Assembly: GCF_000067165.1 (NCBI RefSeq) | Contig: NC_010162.1 | Location: 7,881,001-7,945,000 of the forward strand | Direction: 5' to 3' | DNA length: 64,000 bases | From: Sorangium cellulosum So ce56 | Lineage (GTDB): Bacteria; Myxococcota_A; Polyangia; Polyangiales; Polyangiaceae | Part shown: piece after piece, positions 5,889 through 13,558 of the stretch | Numbering within the stretch: the stretch's first letter is position 1 | Layout of the letters: each line of letters begins with the position of its first letter | The notes under the pieces: model-generated | Told to the model about the DNA's origin: nothing | Seen by the model: only the letters and a program-made list of their open reading frames with translations | Database searches by the model: none | Program-made: the position numbers and the translations under genes

Positions 5889-5949
5889 AAAAGGAGGGCG
5901 CTCGTGAGGCGCCCTCGTCGGACGGACGGGCCGGCGGAGCCCGTCCGTC
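5889..5949 (-). terminator. two hairpins downstream of the TROVE gene
   Basis: Directly after the TROVE stop codon the minus strand forms an 11-bp perfect hairpin (arms 5939-5949 and 5921-5931), then a 7-bp hairpin AGGGCGC/GCGCCCT (arms 5909-5915 and 5895-5901) followed by CCTTTT. The second could be a weak terminator or attenuator. It could also simply protect the mRNA 3' end before the chimeric RNA. Confidence 0.4.
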
Positions 5950-5959
5950 ACGCTGCCTG

Positions 5960-7639
5960 TCACGAGACACCCCGGGTGAAATCCGCCATCACCTGGGGGG
6001 CCGCCCCGTCGAACCCCACGACATCGAGCATGCCGGGGTCCGTGGGATCGGCGATCGAGAAGCCGGTCGACGTCATGCCGACGACGATCAGCCGGGCCGG
6101 TCGGCCCATCGCCTGCCGGTATTCCCTGAGCGCCTGGAACGGGTGAACGCCGCCCGCCCAGGTCTCGTTGTCCGTGTAGATGACGAACGCGTCGACCTCT
6201 ACCCGGTTCCGCTTCGCCCAGACCATCGGCAACGCGCAGTCGGTGCCGCCGAAGGGCAGGCCATTCACCGCGCGCAGCACGTCGTCGAGGCGCTGCTCCG
6301 GCGATATCGACAGCGGCGTGAGGCCGGAGACGCCCCCGCCCCACTTGCCGCCGTATCCGCCCGGCGCCGCCGAGAAGCCGACGACGCCGTACTCGCGCTC
6401 GATCCTCGCCGTCGCCATCGCCATGGCTGCGCTCGCCACGCGCGGCGTCAAGCCAGGGACGCCGGCGATGGATCCGCTGGTCATGGACCCGGAGATGTCG
6501 AGCGCCAGGAGGTGCTTCTTCCCCGTCGGCTCGACCTCCCGGAACGCGAGGTAGAACGCCTCGTTCAGCGCGTCGACGACCTCGCGGACCGGGGTCCACG
6601 AGAGCGCGTTGGCGCGCCGGCGAGCGCGCTCGCCGTGGCCCTGCTCATAGACCTTGAGGGCCGAGAGCACGGCGATGGGGTGGATCCGGGCCGCGCGCAG
6701 GCGCCCGGCGTCGGTGAGCTGTCGCGCCACCCTGCGGGACGCGTCGCTCATCGGCGAGAGCAGGCCGATCGCGGTCATCTTTCCCAGGTTCCGGAGGAGC
6801 GCTGTCTGAGGCATGTGCTCGAGCAGCGCCTCCCAGACCGCGGGGTCGTTCTTCCACTCGGTCAGGAGCATCTCGTGCGTGAAGCGATGCTGCCTGATCA
6901 GCGCGGTGACCTGCTTGCGGTTGGTCGCCGCGCGGAGCGACTCGAACGCGCGCACCGCGTCCGGCAGATCGCTCATCGGCAGCGCCTTGCCGCGCGCCGA
7001 CTCCTTCCCGAGCGCCTCGATGCCGCCGACGATCCAGCGGTAAAGGGCGTCGTGCTGCGGGGTCGGCGCGACCGGGTGCGCGAGCCGCAGGAGATCGCGG
7101 TGGCTGAAGCCGTCGCGCTGCTGGTACTTCATCGCCTGGTACGCGCCCCTGTCGACGGGCTTGTCGTTGTACCAGGCGGCGACGGCGGACCGGAGCCCGC
7201 GCCCCCACTTGCGGAACCCCTGCACATCACGAGTGAAGTGGAAGAGATCCGTCCCCGTGCGGCACACCTCGGGCAAGGCCGCGAGGGCGGCCTGACGGGT
7301 CTCGAGCTTCGCGTCGGCGGCGGCGATCGCGAGCGCGAAGATCGCGGGCGCGTTCTTCGGCGCTCGCCCCGAGCTGCTGATGTCGACGATGCGCTGCACG
7401 GCGCGGGGCCCGTCCGCGGCGAGGCACGCCTCGACGGCGCGGGCGTTCTCCACCGTGAGCTTCCGCTCGGTCGCGTAGTAGGTCCCCCCCTCGGCTCCGA
7501 GGATCAGCCAGCGGTCGAGCCTCGCCCACGCGTCGAGGGCGAAGGCGAAGCCGCCGGCGCTGTTCTTCACCTGATCGGCGCGGGCCTTCTGCCGCTGCGG
7601 GGTGACCAGCGCGGCGAAGTGCTTCAGATAATCGGCCAT
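5960..7639 (-). CDS. rsr: TROVE domain protein, bacterial Ro60 (Rsr) orthologue
   Basis: A 559-residue Ro60-type protein. Residues 1 to about 365 form the TROVE HEAT-repeat ring, recognisable from SAGGFAFALDAWARLDRWL and LGAEGGTYYATERKLT near the N-terminus. Residues about 373-555 form a von Willebrand A domain with an intact metal site: DISGS at 381-385, the threonine in GGTDCALP and the aspartate in IYTDNETW. Ro60 proteins bind Y RNAs on the outer ring and misfolded RNA ends in the central hole, and in bacteria help exoribonucleases such as PNPase degrade or mature RNA. The ATG at 7639 is chosen because GGAGG lies 7 bases upstream; earlier in-frame starts run through a tRNA gene. The gene sits inside a tRNA array and is flanked by Y-like RNAs, its expected ligands. 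Identification is firm; partner RNAs are inference. Confidence 0.95.
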   Translation of the reverse strand: MADYLKHFAALVTPQRQKARADQVKNSAGGFAFALDAWARLDRWLILGAEGGTYYATERKLTVENARAVEACLAADGPRAVQRIVDISSSGRAPKNAPAIFALAIAAADAKLETRQAALAALPEVCRTGTDLFHFTRDVQGFRKWGRGLRSAVAAWYNDKPVDRGAYQAMKYQQRDGFSHRDLLRLAHPVAPTPQHDALYRWIVGGIEALGKESARGKALPMSDLPDAVRAFESLRAATNRKQVTALIRQHRFTHEMLLTEWKNDPAVWEALLEHMPQTALLRNLGKMTAIGLLSPMSDASRRVARQLTDAGRLRAARIHPIAVLSALKVYEQGHGERARRRANALSWTPVREVVDALNEAFYLAFREVEPTGKKHLLALDISGSMTSGSIAGVPGLTPRVASAAMAMATARIEREYGVVGFSAAPGGYGGKWGGGVSGLTPLSISPEQRLDDVLRAVNGLPFGGTDCALPMVWAKRNRVEVDAFVIYTDNETWAGGVHPFQALREYRQAMGRPARLIVVGMTSTGFSIADPTDPGMLDVVGFDGAAPQVMADFTRGVS

Positions 7640-7646
7640 CACACCA

Positions 7647-7738
7647 CCTCCGGCCCGGGCCCCCGGGCAAAAGAGGACGGATAAAAGAGCGCGCTCGGGT
7701 TGATCTCCCAAAGATAACCGAGCCCGTTCGACCCGTCC
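7647..7738 (-). promoter_or_regulatory. structured leader of the TROVE gene with a Y-like module over the ribosome-binding site
   Basis: Between tRNA-His and the TROVE start the RNA can form a 12-bp hairpin with two bulged C residues (7693-7723) enclosed by GGACGG/CCGTCC (7733-7738 with 7675-7680). Next comes CCTC-TTTT-GCCCGG-loop-CCGGGC-CG-GAGG, in which GAGG (7650-7647) is part of the Shine-Dalgarno GGAGG. This copies the layout of the nearby Y-like modules (stem, T-rich loop, GCCCGG cap, stem). CCTC overlaps CCGTCC, so the two outer stems partly exclude each other. Autoregulation by the TROVE protein is an inference. Confidence 0.45.
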
Positions 7739-7741
7739 TGG

Positions 7742-7814
7742 GTGGGCGTACGGGGATCGAACCCGCCTCCGCAGGGTCACAACCTGCCCTCTTCACCAGA
7801 AGAGAAACACCCAC
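7742..7814 (-). tRNA. tRNA-His (GUG)
   Basis: Carries an encoded G-1 opposite C73, the histidine identity pair. Acceptor TGGGTGT/ACGCCCA. The anticodon stem GCAGG/CCTGC closes the loop TTGTGAC, giving GUG. T arm GCGGG TTCGATC CCCGT. It is the only tRNA in the array with CCA fully encoded. It is the last tRNA before the TROVE gene. Confidence 0.94.
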
Positions 7815-7825
7815 GCAAACCATCG

Positions 7826-7898
7826 TCGGGATGGCCGGAATCGAACCGGCGGATCTCCTCACCCCAGATGAGGCGCCTTTCCACTAGGCTACATCCCG
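7826..7898 (-). tRNA. tRNA-Pro (UGG) with C at position 33
   Basis: Acceptor CGGGATG/CATCCCG, discriminator A. A 3-bp D stem GCC/GGC. The anticodon stem CCTCA/TGAGG closes TCTGGGG, so the anticodon is UGG (codon CCA) and position 33 is C, the same oddity as in the Pro(GGG) gene at 4426-4499. T arm GCCGG TTCGATT CCGGC. The discriminator is followed by CG, not CC. Confidence 0.87.
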
Positions 7899-7997
7899 CA
7901 GCGCCCGCTCGAACGAGGCGCCGACGCGCCCCCGGCCGGCGGCGAGCCGGCGCCTCGCGTGAGCGAAACGGGCCTGCCTCCCGCGGTGGGGGCGCGG
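7899..7997 (-). other. spacer with long stem-loop
   Basis: The spacer between Asn and Pro(UGG) tRNAs folds on the minus strand into GCGCCC/GGGCGC enclosing GCTC/GAGC and a 10-bp perfect stem CGAGGCGCCG/CGGCGCCTCG with a GC-rich loop. No T run follows, so it is not an ordinary terminator. It may be another structured RNA of the locus. Confidence 0.35.
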
Positions 7998-8069
7998 CTC
8001 CGGCGGGAGGAATCGAACCTCCAACCACCCGCTTAACAGGCGGGCGCTCTACCATTGAGCTACACCGGA
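7998..8069 (-). tRNA. tRNA-Asn (GUU)
   Basis: Acceptor TCCGGTG/CGCCGGA, discriminator G as in tRNA-Asn. The anticodon stem CCCGC/GCGGG closes the loop CTGTTAA, giving GUU. D arm GCTC AATGGTA GAGC; T arm GGAGG TTCGATT CCTCC. CCG follows the discriminator. Confidence 0.94.
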
Positions 8070-8158
8070 ACATGGAGGCGCAGCGCGCCTCCATCATCCT
8101 GGATTGTCACAGATCAGGTGTCCCCCATTGCCGGCGCGGCTGCGCCGGCGAGGACAGG
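8070..8158 (-). other. spacer with two stem-loops, one Y-module-like
   Basis: Between the Lys and Asn tRNAs the minus strand forms TGTCC-TC-GCCGGCGC-AGCC-GCGCCGGC-AATGGG-GGACA. That is a basal stem, an internal loop and a GC cap, the same order as the module in the chimera at 5786-5888, whose basal stem is also CTGTCC/GGACAG. A 10-bp hairpin ATGGAGGCGC/GCGCCTCCAT follows. The CCGAAGG strand is absent, so the relationship is uncertain. Confidence 0.35.
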
Positions 8159-8232
8159 TGGACCCGAGAGGAATCGAACCTCCAACCGTCCGCTTAAGAG
8201 GCGGCTGCTCTATCCAGCTGAGCTACGGGTCC
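8159..8232 (-). tRNA. tRNA-Lys (CUU)
   Basis: Acceptor GGACCCG/CGGGTCC, discriminator A. The anticodon loop CTCTTAA on CCGC/GCGG gives CUU (codon AAG). D arm GCTC AGCTGGATA GAGC; T arm GGAGG TTCGATT CCTCT. It is the first tRNA of the array in the direction of transcription. CCU follows the discriminator. Confidence 0.94.
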
Positions 8233-8483
8233 GCGCGGAGGGCACACCTCCGCATGGCCTGCTGTGTCAGCAAGCCGATACACGTCGACCATTCCGCTAA
8301 AGCATTACCCGGCGCCGTGAACGCGCGCCGCGGCGCTCATCCTCGAATCGAATGCTCCCAACGCATTCTCTGCCGCGCCTCCTTTCTCCGGGCGCAACTC
8401 CCCCACCACGGCACGCGACGACGTCGCGCGCTGCGCGCAAGACAACTCATCTCCTCGGCTCGCCGGCAGCCGGCGATCCACAG

Positions 8484-8594
8484 TAGGCCGACAGCCAACA
8501 GCAGATCTCCAGCCCACCAGCAGGCCGACAGCCCACGGCAGATCTCCAGCCCACGAGCGGGCCGATCGCCGCAACGAGCCGACAGCCCACAAGC
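8484..8594. repeat. imperfect direct repeats, 37-bp unit
   Basis: Two adjacent 37-bp copies (8484-8520 and 8521-8557) share aggccgacagcc and gcagatctccagcccac with few differences. Partial copies (gggccgat..., ccgacagcccaca) follow to about 8594. There are no spacers between the copies, so this is a small tandem repeat and not a CRISPR. Confidence 0.7.
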
Positions 8595-8605
8595 CCCCAG
8601 AACGC

Positions 8606-8639
8606 CGAAGGCCGCCTGGGTTTCCCGAGGCGGCCTTCG
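8606..8639. terminator. perfect 12-bp inverted repeat, possible bidirectional terminator
   Basis: cgaaggccgcct (8606-8617) pairs perfectly with aggcggccttcg (8628-8639) around a 10-nt loop. Neither side has a T run. It lies just downstream of the minus-strand hypothetical gene ending at 8674, so a terminator role is plausible. Confidence 0.4.
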
Positions 8640-8673
8640 CGAACGTCGTCGATCGACGCGTGCTTAGCTGCCT

Positions 8674-9102
8674 CTAGGCGCTATTCTCCGGGTTACCGAG
8701 CTTCCGCGACGGACGGAGGCCGCAAGGGTAGCCTGGATTATGCGCCAAATGTTCACCACCCAGCAGGCGAGCCCATGCCATGGCCGCATCGGGCGTTCCC
8801 GACTTGGACAGGATGGTGACGAGCTGCAGGTTGTCGCGGCGGCTGAACATGGCGAATCCTCGTGTTCCGATTAAGTACTCCCCTTGGACGGGCTGCGCAA
8901 CAGAAAAGTTCCTCGAGTCGATTGTTTTTTTCGTCGCCTTCGTCGCCTTCAACGCCTTCGATACTGGCGCTCCCTCGGCGATCGCCGGTCCGAGCGCGTC
9001 GGTGCAGTCCTCAGTGCAGTCCTCGGTGCAATGGAAGTGCCACGCCATTGTCTGTTTCCAGGCGCCCGCCCTGGACCTGGATATGCCGAGGGCGTCACGC
9101 AC
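8674..9102 (-). CDS. hypothetical protein
   Basis: A 142-codon frame I do not recognise. The N-terminal third contains a short repeat (CTEDCTEDCTD) and a Lys/Thr-rich KALKATKATKK run encoded by lower-GC DNA. The C-terminal half (MFSRRDNLQLVTILSKSG, then PDAAMAWARLLGGEH) looks like ordinary folded protein. A shorter version starting at the internal Met of that half is possible. The complementary strand is also open over much of the region, so strand choice is not certain. No domain, signal peptide or membrane helix is visible. Confidence 0.3.
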   Translation of the reverse strand: MRDALGISRSRAGAWKQTMAWHFHCTEDCTEDCTDALGPAIAEGAPVSKALKATKATKKTIDSRNFSVAQPVQGEYLIGTRGFAMFSRRDNLQLVTILSKSGTPDAAMAWARLLGGEHLAHNPGYPCGLRPSRKLGNPENSA

Positions 9103-9177
9103 GACCCACGACGGCGCTCAGGCCCCCTGAGCCGGGAGCGACAGCAGCAGGCGACGGCGCGCAGCGCACCTCGTGGC

Positions 9178-10434
9178 CTATTTCGTGCTGACGTTAGCGC
9201 TGGCGCTGGGGCTGGCGCTGGCGCCGAGCCGAACTCGCTCGTTGCAGCCGCCGCCAGAGACGACCAGCTCACCGCCCTGCACCTTCACGTCGGCCTCGCT
9301 CCCGGCCGGCCAGCGCAGCGCCACGATCGCCCGGCCGGTGCGCGGGTCATAGAAGGTCCGCTCGCGGTAGCTCGCACCGTCCCGACAGCGCATCTCGCCA
9401 TCGACCTCTCCGTCGTAGACCGCGCCCGCGCCGTTGAAGTTGCTCTCGACCACGAGCAGCCCCCCCTCGACCGAGCCGCTCACGCTGCGTATCCCATGGC
9501 AGTGCGCGGGCCAGCCCCCCGAATGACCGCCGTTCACGACCAGGAACCCGTCCGGCTTGCGGGGGAAGACCACATGGTTGGTGTGGTGCACGTACATCAT
9601 GTAGTCGCGAGGGAATACCCACGGCGGATCGCCGGCGCACGGGCTGTCCGCCCACCGCGAGTCGGGCCTGCACAGGCGCTCTCGCGCCGCCGCCTCGCTC
9701 GTCGCCTCGCCGGGCGCCTCCTCGGCGGTGCCGATCCGCGCGAGGAGCTCGGTCCACTCCTTCACGAGCTCGGCGCCCTCGAGGTCGGCCTTGCGGACCT
9801 CCACGGTGCACGTCGATCTGCCGGCGAGCTTGCCGCGCGTCGCCGCCGAGGGCTTGAGCAGGTGCGCGTTGGCATAAGCGACCCGGGCCGCCTCGACGTC
9901 GCCCGCCCTGTCGCGCAGGAGCCCGAGGTTGAACCAGATCTGGGAGCGCAGCTCGGGATCGCCCGCCCCCGCGAGCGCCGCGTCGAAATCGTCGTCCGCC
10001 GCGTCGCTGTCGCCCGCGGTCAGGTGCGCGAAGCCTCGCTCCGCGAGCGCCCGCGCGTCGCTCGGGTCCGCGGCGATCGCCTCGGAGAACGCCTGGATGG
10101 CCGCCTTGAAGTCCTGCTTCTTGGTCGCGAGCCGGCCTCTCGCCAGCGCGGCCTTGTACGTGGCGAGCGCCTGCTTCTCCTTCTCGGTGAGCGGGCGCGC
10201 GCTCGGCGCGGGCAGGGCCGGCGACGCGGGCAACGCCGACGGCGCCGGTGGCGCGGCGCTGCTCGCCGACGCGACGGCGGCAGGCGAGCTCGCCGCGACG
10301 GGCGGCGCGCTCTCGGCGGTCGGCCGCGGCGGCTGGTCACGGCAGCCCGCGGCCACACACGCCGCGATGAAGCCGAGCGCGAGGCGCCCCTCGACGTGGC
10401 GCGCGCAGCGGCGGCCGGTGACTTCCGTGGTCAT
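9178..10434 (-). CDS. TPR-containing lipoprotein
   Basis: About 418 residues. The N-terminus has a basic region, a hydrophobic core LALGFIAACVAAGC and a lipobox ending in Cys, so it should be an outer-membrane or periplasmic lipoprotein. An Ala/Pro/Ser-rich linker follows, then TPR helices (KAALARGRLATKKQDFKAA and the next two repeats), where the family binds protein partners. The C-terminal 200 residues contain a Cys/Trp/His-rich conserved region (YMMYVHHTNHVVFPRKPDG) of unknown function. The start at 10434 is preferred to 10443 because GAGG is correctly spaced from it. Downstream of the hemY-like gene on the same strand with a gap of about 90 bases. Confidence 0.75.
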   Translation of the reverse strand: MTTEVTGRRCARHVEGRLALGFIAACVAAGCRDQPPRPTAESAPPVAASSPAAVASASSAAPPAPSALPASPALPAPSARPLTEKEKQALATYKAALARGRLATKKQDFKAAIQAFSEAIAADPSDARALAERGFAHLTAGDSDAADDDFDAALAGAGDPELRSQIWFNLGLLRDRAGDVEAARVAYANAHLLKPSAATRGKLAGRSTCTVEVRKADLEGAELVKEWTELLARIGTAEEAPGEATSEAAARERLCRPDSRWADSPCAGDPPWVFPRDYMMYVHHTNHVVFPRKPDGFLVVNGGHSGGWPAHCHGIRSVSGSVEGGLLVVESNFNGAGAVYDGEVDGEMRCRDGASYRERTFYDPRTGRAIVALRWPAGSEADVKVQGGELVVSGGGCNERVRLGASASPSASANVSTK

Positions 10435-10526
10435 GGTGCGCATCCTCGCCCGTCCGGGTCGAGCCTGTCACCGCAGATCGATGCCGGCAGGCCGCGCGGC
10501 TCGCAGCGCCGGAGCGCGACAGCGCG

Positions 10527-11594
10527 CTACAGCGCCCCGACGCGCTCCGCGGCCGCCTCGGCGGAGCGCACGGCGGCGTCGATCCCGGATCCGTGGAACG
10601 CCGATCCGGCGAGGAGGACGCCGCTGCCGGCGAGCGCCTGCTCGACCTCCCGGACCCGCGCCGCGTGGGCGGGGGTGGAGACCGGGAGCGCGCTCGACCA
10701 GCGCGAGACCCACGCGCGCTCCGAGGGCCCGTGCACGCGCAGCACGCGGGCGAGCGAGGCCTCGGCGCGCGCCGTCCAGGCGTCGTCGCCCATCTGCTCG
10801 AGGTCCGCCGGATCCGGGCGGAAGAAGAGGCGAAGCGTGACGTGGCCGGCGGGGGCGCGCTCGGCGAACTTCGAGGTCGTGAACGTGCACGCGCGGAAGC
10901 CGTGCGCCTGGTGCCCCGCGGCGACGACGAAGCCGGTGCCGTCGAGCGGGTGCTCGATCGCGGCGCGCGGGTACGCCAGCGAGACCGTCACGCTGGAGAG
11001 CGTCTCGGCGCCGCGGAGCGCCCACCCCGCCTCGCCGAGCAGCGCGGCCGCGCCGGCGGCGTGGGTGGCGAGGACGACCGCGTCGGCGTCGATCTCGGCG
11101 CCTCCGGCGAGCGCGAGGCGGAAGCCGCCGGCCACCGGCGCGAGCGAGGCGACCGCTGCGGAGGAGCGCACCTCGACGCGCCCGGCGATCGCGAGCGCGA
11201 GCGTCTCGGTCAGCTGCGCCATCCCGAGGCGGAAGGTCCGGATCCCCTTGCCGAGCTCGTCGCGCGGCACCTGGAAGCCGAGGAACTCCGCCGCCTCGCC
11301 CGGCGCGAGCTCCCGCAGCGCGACGCCGTCGAAGCCGAACGACCGGTGCGTCTCCTGACCGACGAGATCGCCGGCGATGCCGAGCGCGCTCGCCAGCCCA
11401 GGGACTGCCTCGCTCCGCGCGATGAACCCCTCGGCGCCGAGCTCGACGACGAAGCCAGAGGCCCGCTCCGTCCAGAGCTGTCCGCCGACCCGCGGAGCCG
11501 CCTCGACGAGCGTCACCTGGTCGCCCGCCATCGCTCGCCGGAACGCAACGATGCACCCGGCCAGACCGCCTCCAATGACGGCAACGCGTCGCAT
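10527..11594 (-). CDS. hemY: protoporphyrinogen/coproporphyrinogen oxidase
   Basis: FAD-dependent amine-oxidase-fold enzyme of 355 residues. The dinucleotide motif VAVIGGGLAGCIVAFRRA is at the N-terminus, followed by the ribose-binding glutamate in VTLVEAAPRVGG and a GAEGF segment. The C-terminus has the second FAD contact LLAGSAFHGSGIDAAVRS. This is the oxygen-dependent HemY/HemG-type oxidase of haem biosynthesis, which oxidises protoporphyrinogen IX or, in the coproporphyrin route, coproporphyrinogen III. It is somewhat shorter than the usual 450 residues. The ATG at 11594 gives the standard N-terminus right at the FAD motif; longer frames add unrelated residues. Confidence 0.85.
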   Translation of the reverse strand: MRRVAVIGGGLAGCIVAFRRAMAGDQVTLVEAAPRVGGQLWTERASGFVVELGAEGFIARSEAVPGLASALGIAGDLVGQETHRSFGFDGVALRELAPGEAAEFLGFQVPRDELGKGIRTFRLGMAQLTETLALAIAGRVEVRSSAAVASLAPVAGGFRLALAGGAEIDADAVVLATHAAGAAALLGEAGWALRGAETLSSVTVSLAYPRAAIEHPLDGTGFVVAAGHQAHGFRACTFTTSKFAERAPAGHVTLRLFFRPDPADLEQMGDDAWTARAEASLARVLRVHGPSERAWVSRWSSALPVSTPAHAARVREVEQALAGSGVLLAGSAFHGSGIDAAVRSAEAAAERVGAL

Positions 11595-11685
11595 CGCGCC
11601 TCTATACCACGAGGCGATAACAATGTGAGAAGCACTGCATCCGGCGAGCAGGATCCGCCCGGGTTCGCCCGCCGGCGATACCCCT

Positions 11686-13509
11686 GTGAGAAACACTCCA
11701 TTCACCGACCGGGAACAACTCGAGTTCGCCCGCTTGCAAGCTCAAGGAACGCTCGCCGGCGCGCGCGCATCGGTCTACGATGCCTCCATGGTGAGGATCT
11801 CAAAGTATTTCGACGTCAAGAGAGACGCCTATGGCCGCGAGTACATGGAGGTGTACTTCGACGGAATCGCCCTCCTCAGGCTCGTCATGACCAACAAGGG
11901 GACGGCCTTCACGCCGGAAGAGCGCGTGAACCTCGGGCTCGACGGGCTGCTCCCGCCGCAGGTCAACACCATGGATCAGCAGCTCGCCCGCGTCTATGGC
12001 GGGTTTCGCCGCGAGCCGACGCCGATCGCCAAGTATCAGTATCTCCGGGCGCTCCAGGAGCGCAACGAGATCCTCTACTATGCGCTGCTCAATCGCCACC
12101 TCGGCGAGATGCTGCCCATCGTCTACACGCCGACCGTGGGCGAGGCCGTGCAGCAGTTCAACTTCCTCTATCAGAGCGCGCGCGGCGTCTCGTTCTCCCC
12201 CGTGAACATCGATCGCGCCGAGCGTGTGCTCGCGAGCTTCCCGTGGGAGGACGTGCGCATGATCGTGGCGACCGACTCCTCCGCGATCCTCGGCATCGGC
12301 GACCAGGGTTACGGCGGGCTCGCCATCCCGATCGGCAAGCTCGCGCTCTACACCGCGGGCGGCGGCGTGAGCCCGTTCCACACGATGCCCGTGGTCCTCG
12401 ACGTGGGGACCGACCGAGCCGATCTCATCGAGGACCCGTTCTACCTCGGTGTTCGCCAGCGCCGCCTGCGCGGCGACGCCTACTTCGACTTCTTCGACAG
12501 GTTCGTCGACGCCGTGAAGAGCAGCTGCCCGCGCGCCGTCATCCAGTGGGAGGACCTCTCCAAGGAGGCCGCCTTCTCCGTGCTGGATCGGTACCGGAAG
12601 GTGATCCCCTCCTTCAACGACGATATCCAGGGGACAGGGGCAGTCACCCTCGCGGGCGTGGTCGCCGCGTGCAGGCTGCGCGGCGAGCGGCTCAGGGACC
12701 AAGCGGTGGTCATCCACGGCGCGGGCGCGGGCGGCGTCGGCGTCGCCTGGGCCATCTGCCAGGGGATGCTCCGCGAGGGGCTCACCGAGGACGAGGCGCT
12801 CGCCCGCATCTTCGTCCTCGACTCCAAGGGCCTCCTCGCGAAGGACCGCCCGATGGAGGAGTACAAGCGCAAGTTCGCGCAGGATCCGGCGAAGATCGCC
12901 GCATGGAAGAAGGCCGGGGCCGTGCCGACGCTGCTCGAGACCCTCGAGAACACGCGCGCGACCGTGCTCCTCGGGCTGTCCGGGCAGCCGCGCTCGTTCA
13001 GCGAGCCCGTGATCAAGGCCATGGCCGCCAACACCCCGCGGCCGGTCATCTTCGCCCTCTCCAACCCGACGAGCGCCTGCGAGGCGCTCCCCGAGGAGAT
13101 CCTCGCCCTGACCGAGGGCCGCGCGCTCGTCGCGACCGGCAGCCCGTTCCCGCCCGTGGAGCTCGACGGCAAGACCCTCCCCATCGGCCAGGGGAACAAC
13201 GCCTTCATCTTCCCGGGGCTCGGGTTCGGCTCCATCCTGTCCGACGCGCGCGAGATCACGGACGGCATGGTGCTCGCGGCGGCGTATGCGCTCGTCGACT
13301 ACACGGCGGAGAAGCACCTCGACAAGGGGCTCATCTACCCGCCCGTGGAGGAGCTCCAGGAGGTCTCCACGCGCGTCGCCATCGCGGTCATCCGCGCGGC
13401 GTTCGAGGACGGCGTCGCGAGGAGCAAGAAGGTCGACTCCGGGAACGTCGAGGCCTATGTGAAGGCGCGGTTCTGGCAGCCGAAGTACCTGCCGTTCGTC
13501 CGCGGCTAG
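11686..13509 (+). CDS. maeA: NAD(P)-dependent malic enzyme
   Basis: Malic enzyme that decarboxylates malate to pyruvate. Family hallmarks in order: LNKGTAFT-like MTNKGTAFTPEERVNLGL, LLPPQV, the malate site YTPTVGEAVQQF, the metal and NAD region VVATDSSAILGIGDQGYGG (start of the Rossmann part), FNDDIQGTGAVTLAG, and HGAGAGGVGVAWAI binding NAD. The C-terminus has FALSNPTS and GQGNNAFIFPGLG. Length 607 from the GTG at 11686, against about 565 for the E. coli enzyme, so the true start may be the ATG at 11789. The extra N-terminal 34 residues have ordinary codon use, which leaves the choice open. Confidence 0.9.
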   Translation: MRNTPFTDREQLEFARLQAQGTLAGARASVYDASMVRISKYFDVKRDAYGREYMEVYFDGIALLRLVMTNKGTAFTPEERVNLGLDGLLPPQVNTMDQQLARVYGGFRREPTPIAKYQYLRALQERNEILYYALLNRHLGEMLPIVYTPTVGEAVQQFNFLYQSARGVSFSPVNIDRAERVLASFPWEDVRMIVATDSSAILGIGDQGYGGLAIPIGKLALYTAGGGVSPFHTMPVVLDVGTDRADLIEDPFYLGVRQRRLRGDAYFDFFDRFVDAVKSSCPRAVIQWEDLSKEAAFSVLDRYRKVIPSFNDDIQGTGAVTLAGVVAACRLRGERLRDQAVVIHGAGAGGVGVAWAICQGMLREGLTEDEALARIFVLDSKGLLAKDRPMEEYKRKFAQDPAKIAAWKKAGAVPTLLETLENTRATVLLGLSGQPRSFSEPVIKAMAANTPRPVIFALSNPTSACEALPEEILALTEGRALVATGSPFPPVELDGKTLPIGQGNNAFIFPGLGFGSILSDAREITDGMVLAAAYALVDYTAEKHLDKGLIYPPVEELQEVSTRVAIAVIRAAFEDGVARSKKVDSGNVEAYVKARFWQPKYLPFVRG

Positions 13510-13558
13510 ATCCTTGCGCGGCGGGGCGCCCGCGGCGCGCGCCGCGGGCGGCGCCACC

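Larger units (their letters stand above)
8233..8673. other. region upstream of the tRNA array, no gene seen
   Basis: No supported coding frame. It should contain the array promoter, but I could not pick a convincing -35/-10 pair; the patch 8274-8305 is the least GC-rich part. Positions 8484-8594 carry imperfect direct repeats and 8606-8639 a strong hairpin (listed separately). Confidence 0.5.

Noticed and set aside
4252..8232. Prophage or integrative element carrying the tRNA array
   Set aside because: No integrase, capsid, relaxase or attachment repeats were found around it; the HNH gene alone is not enough.
8484..8594. Possible CRISPR array
   Set aside because: The copies are adjacent without unique spacers and decay after two units; no cas genes are nearby.
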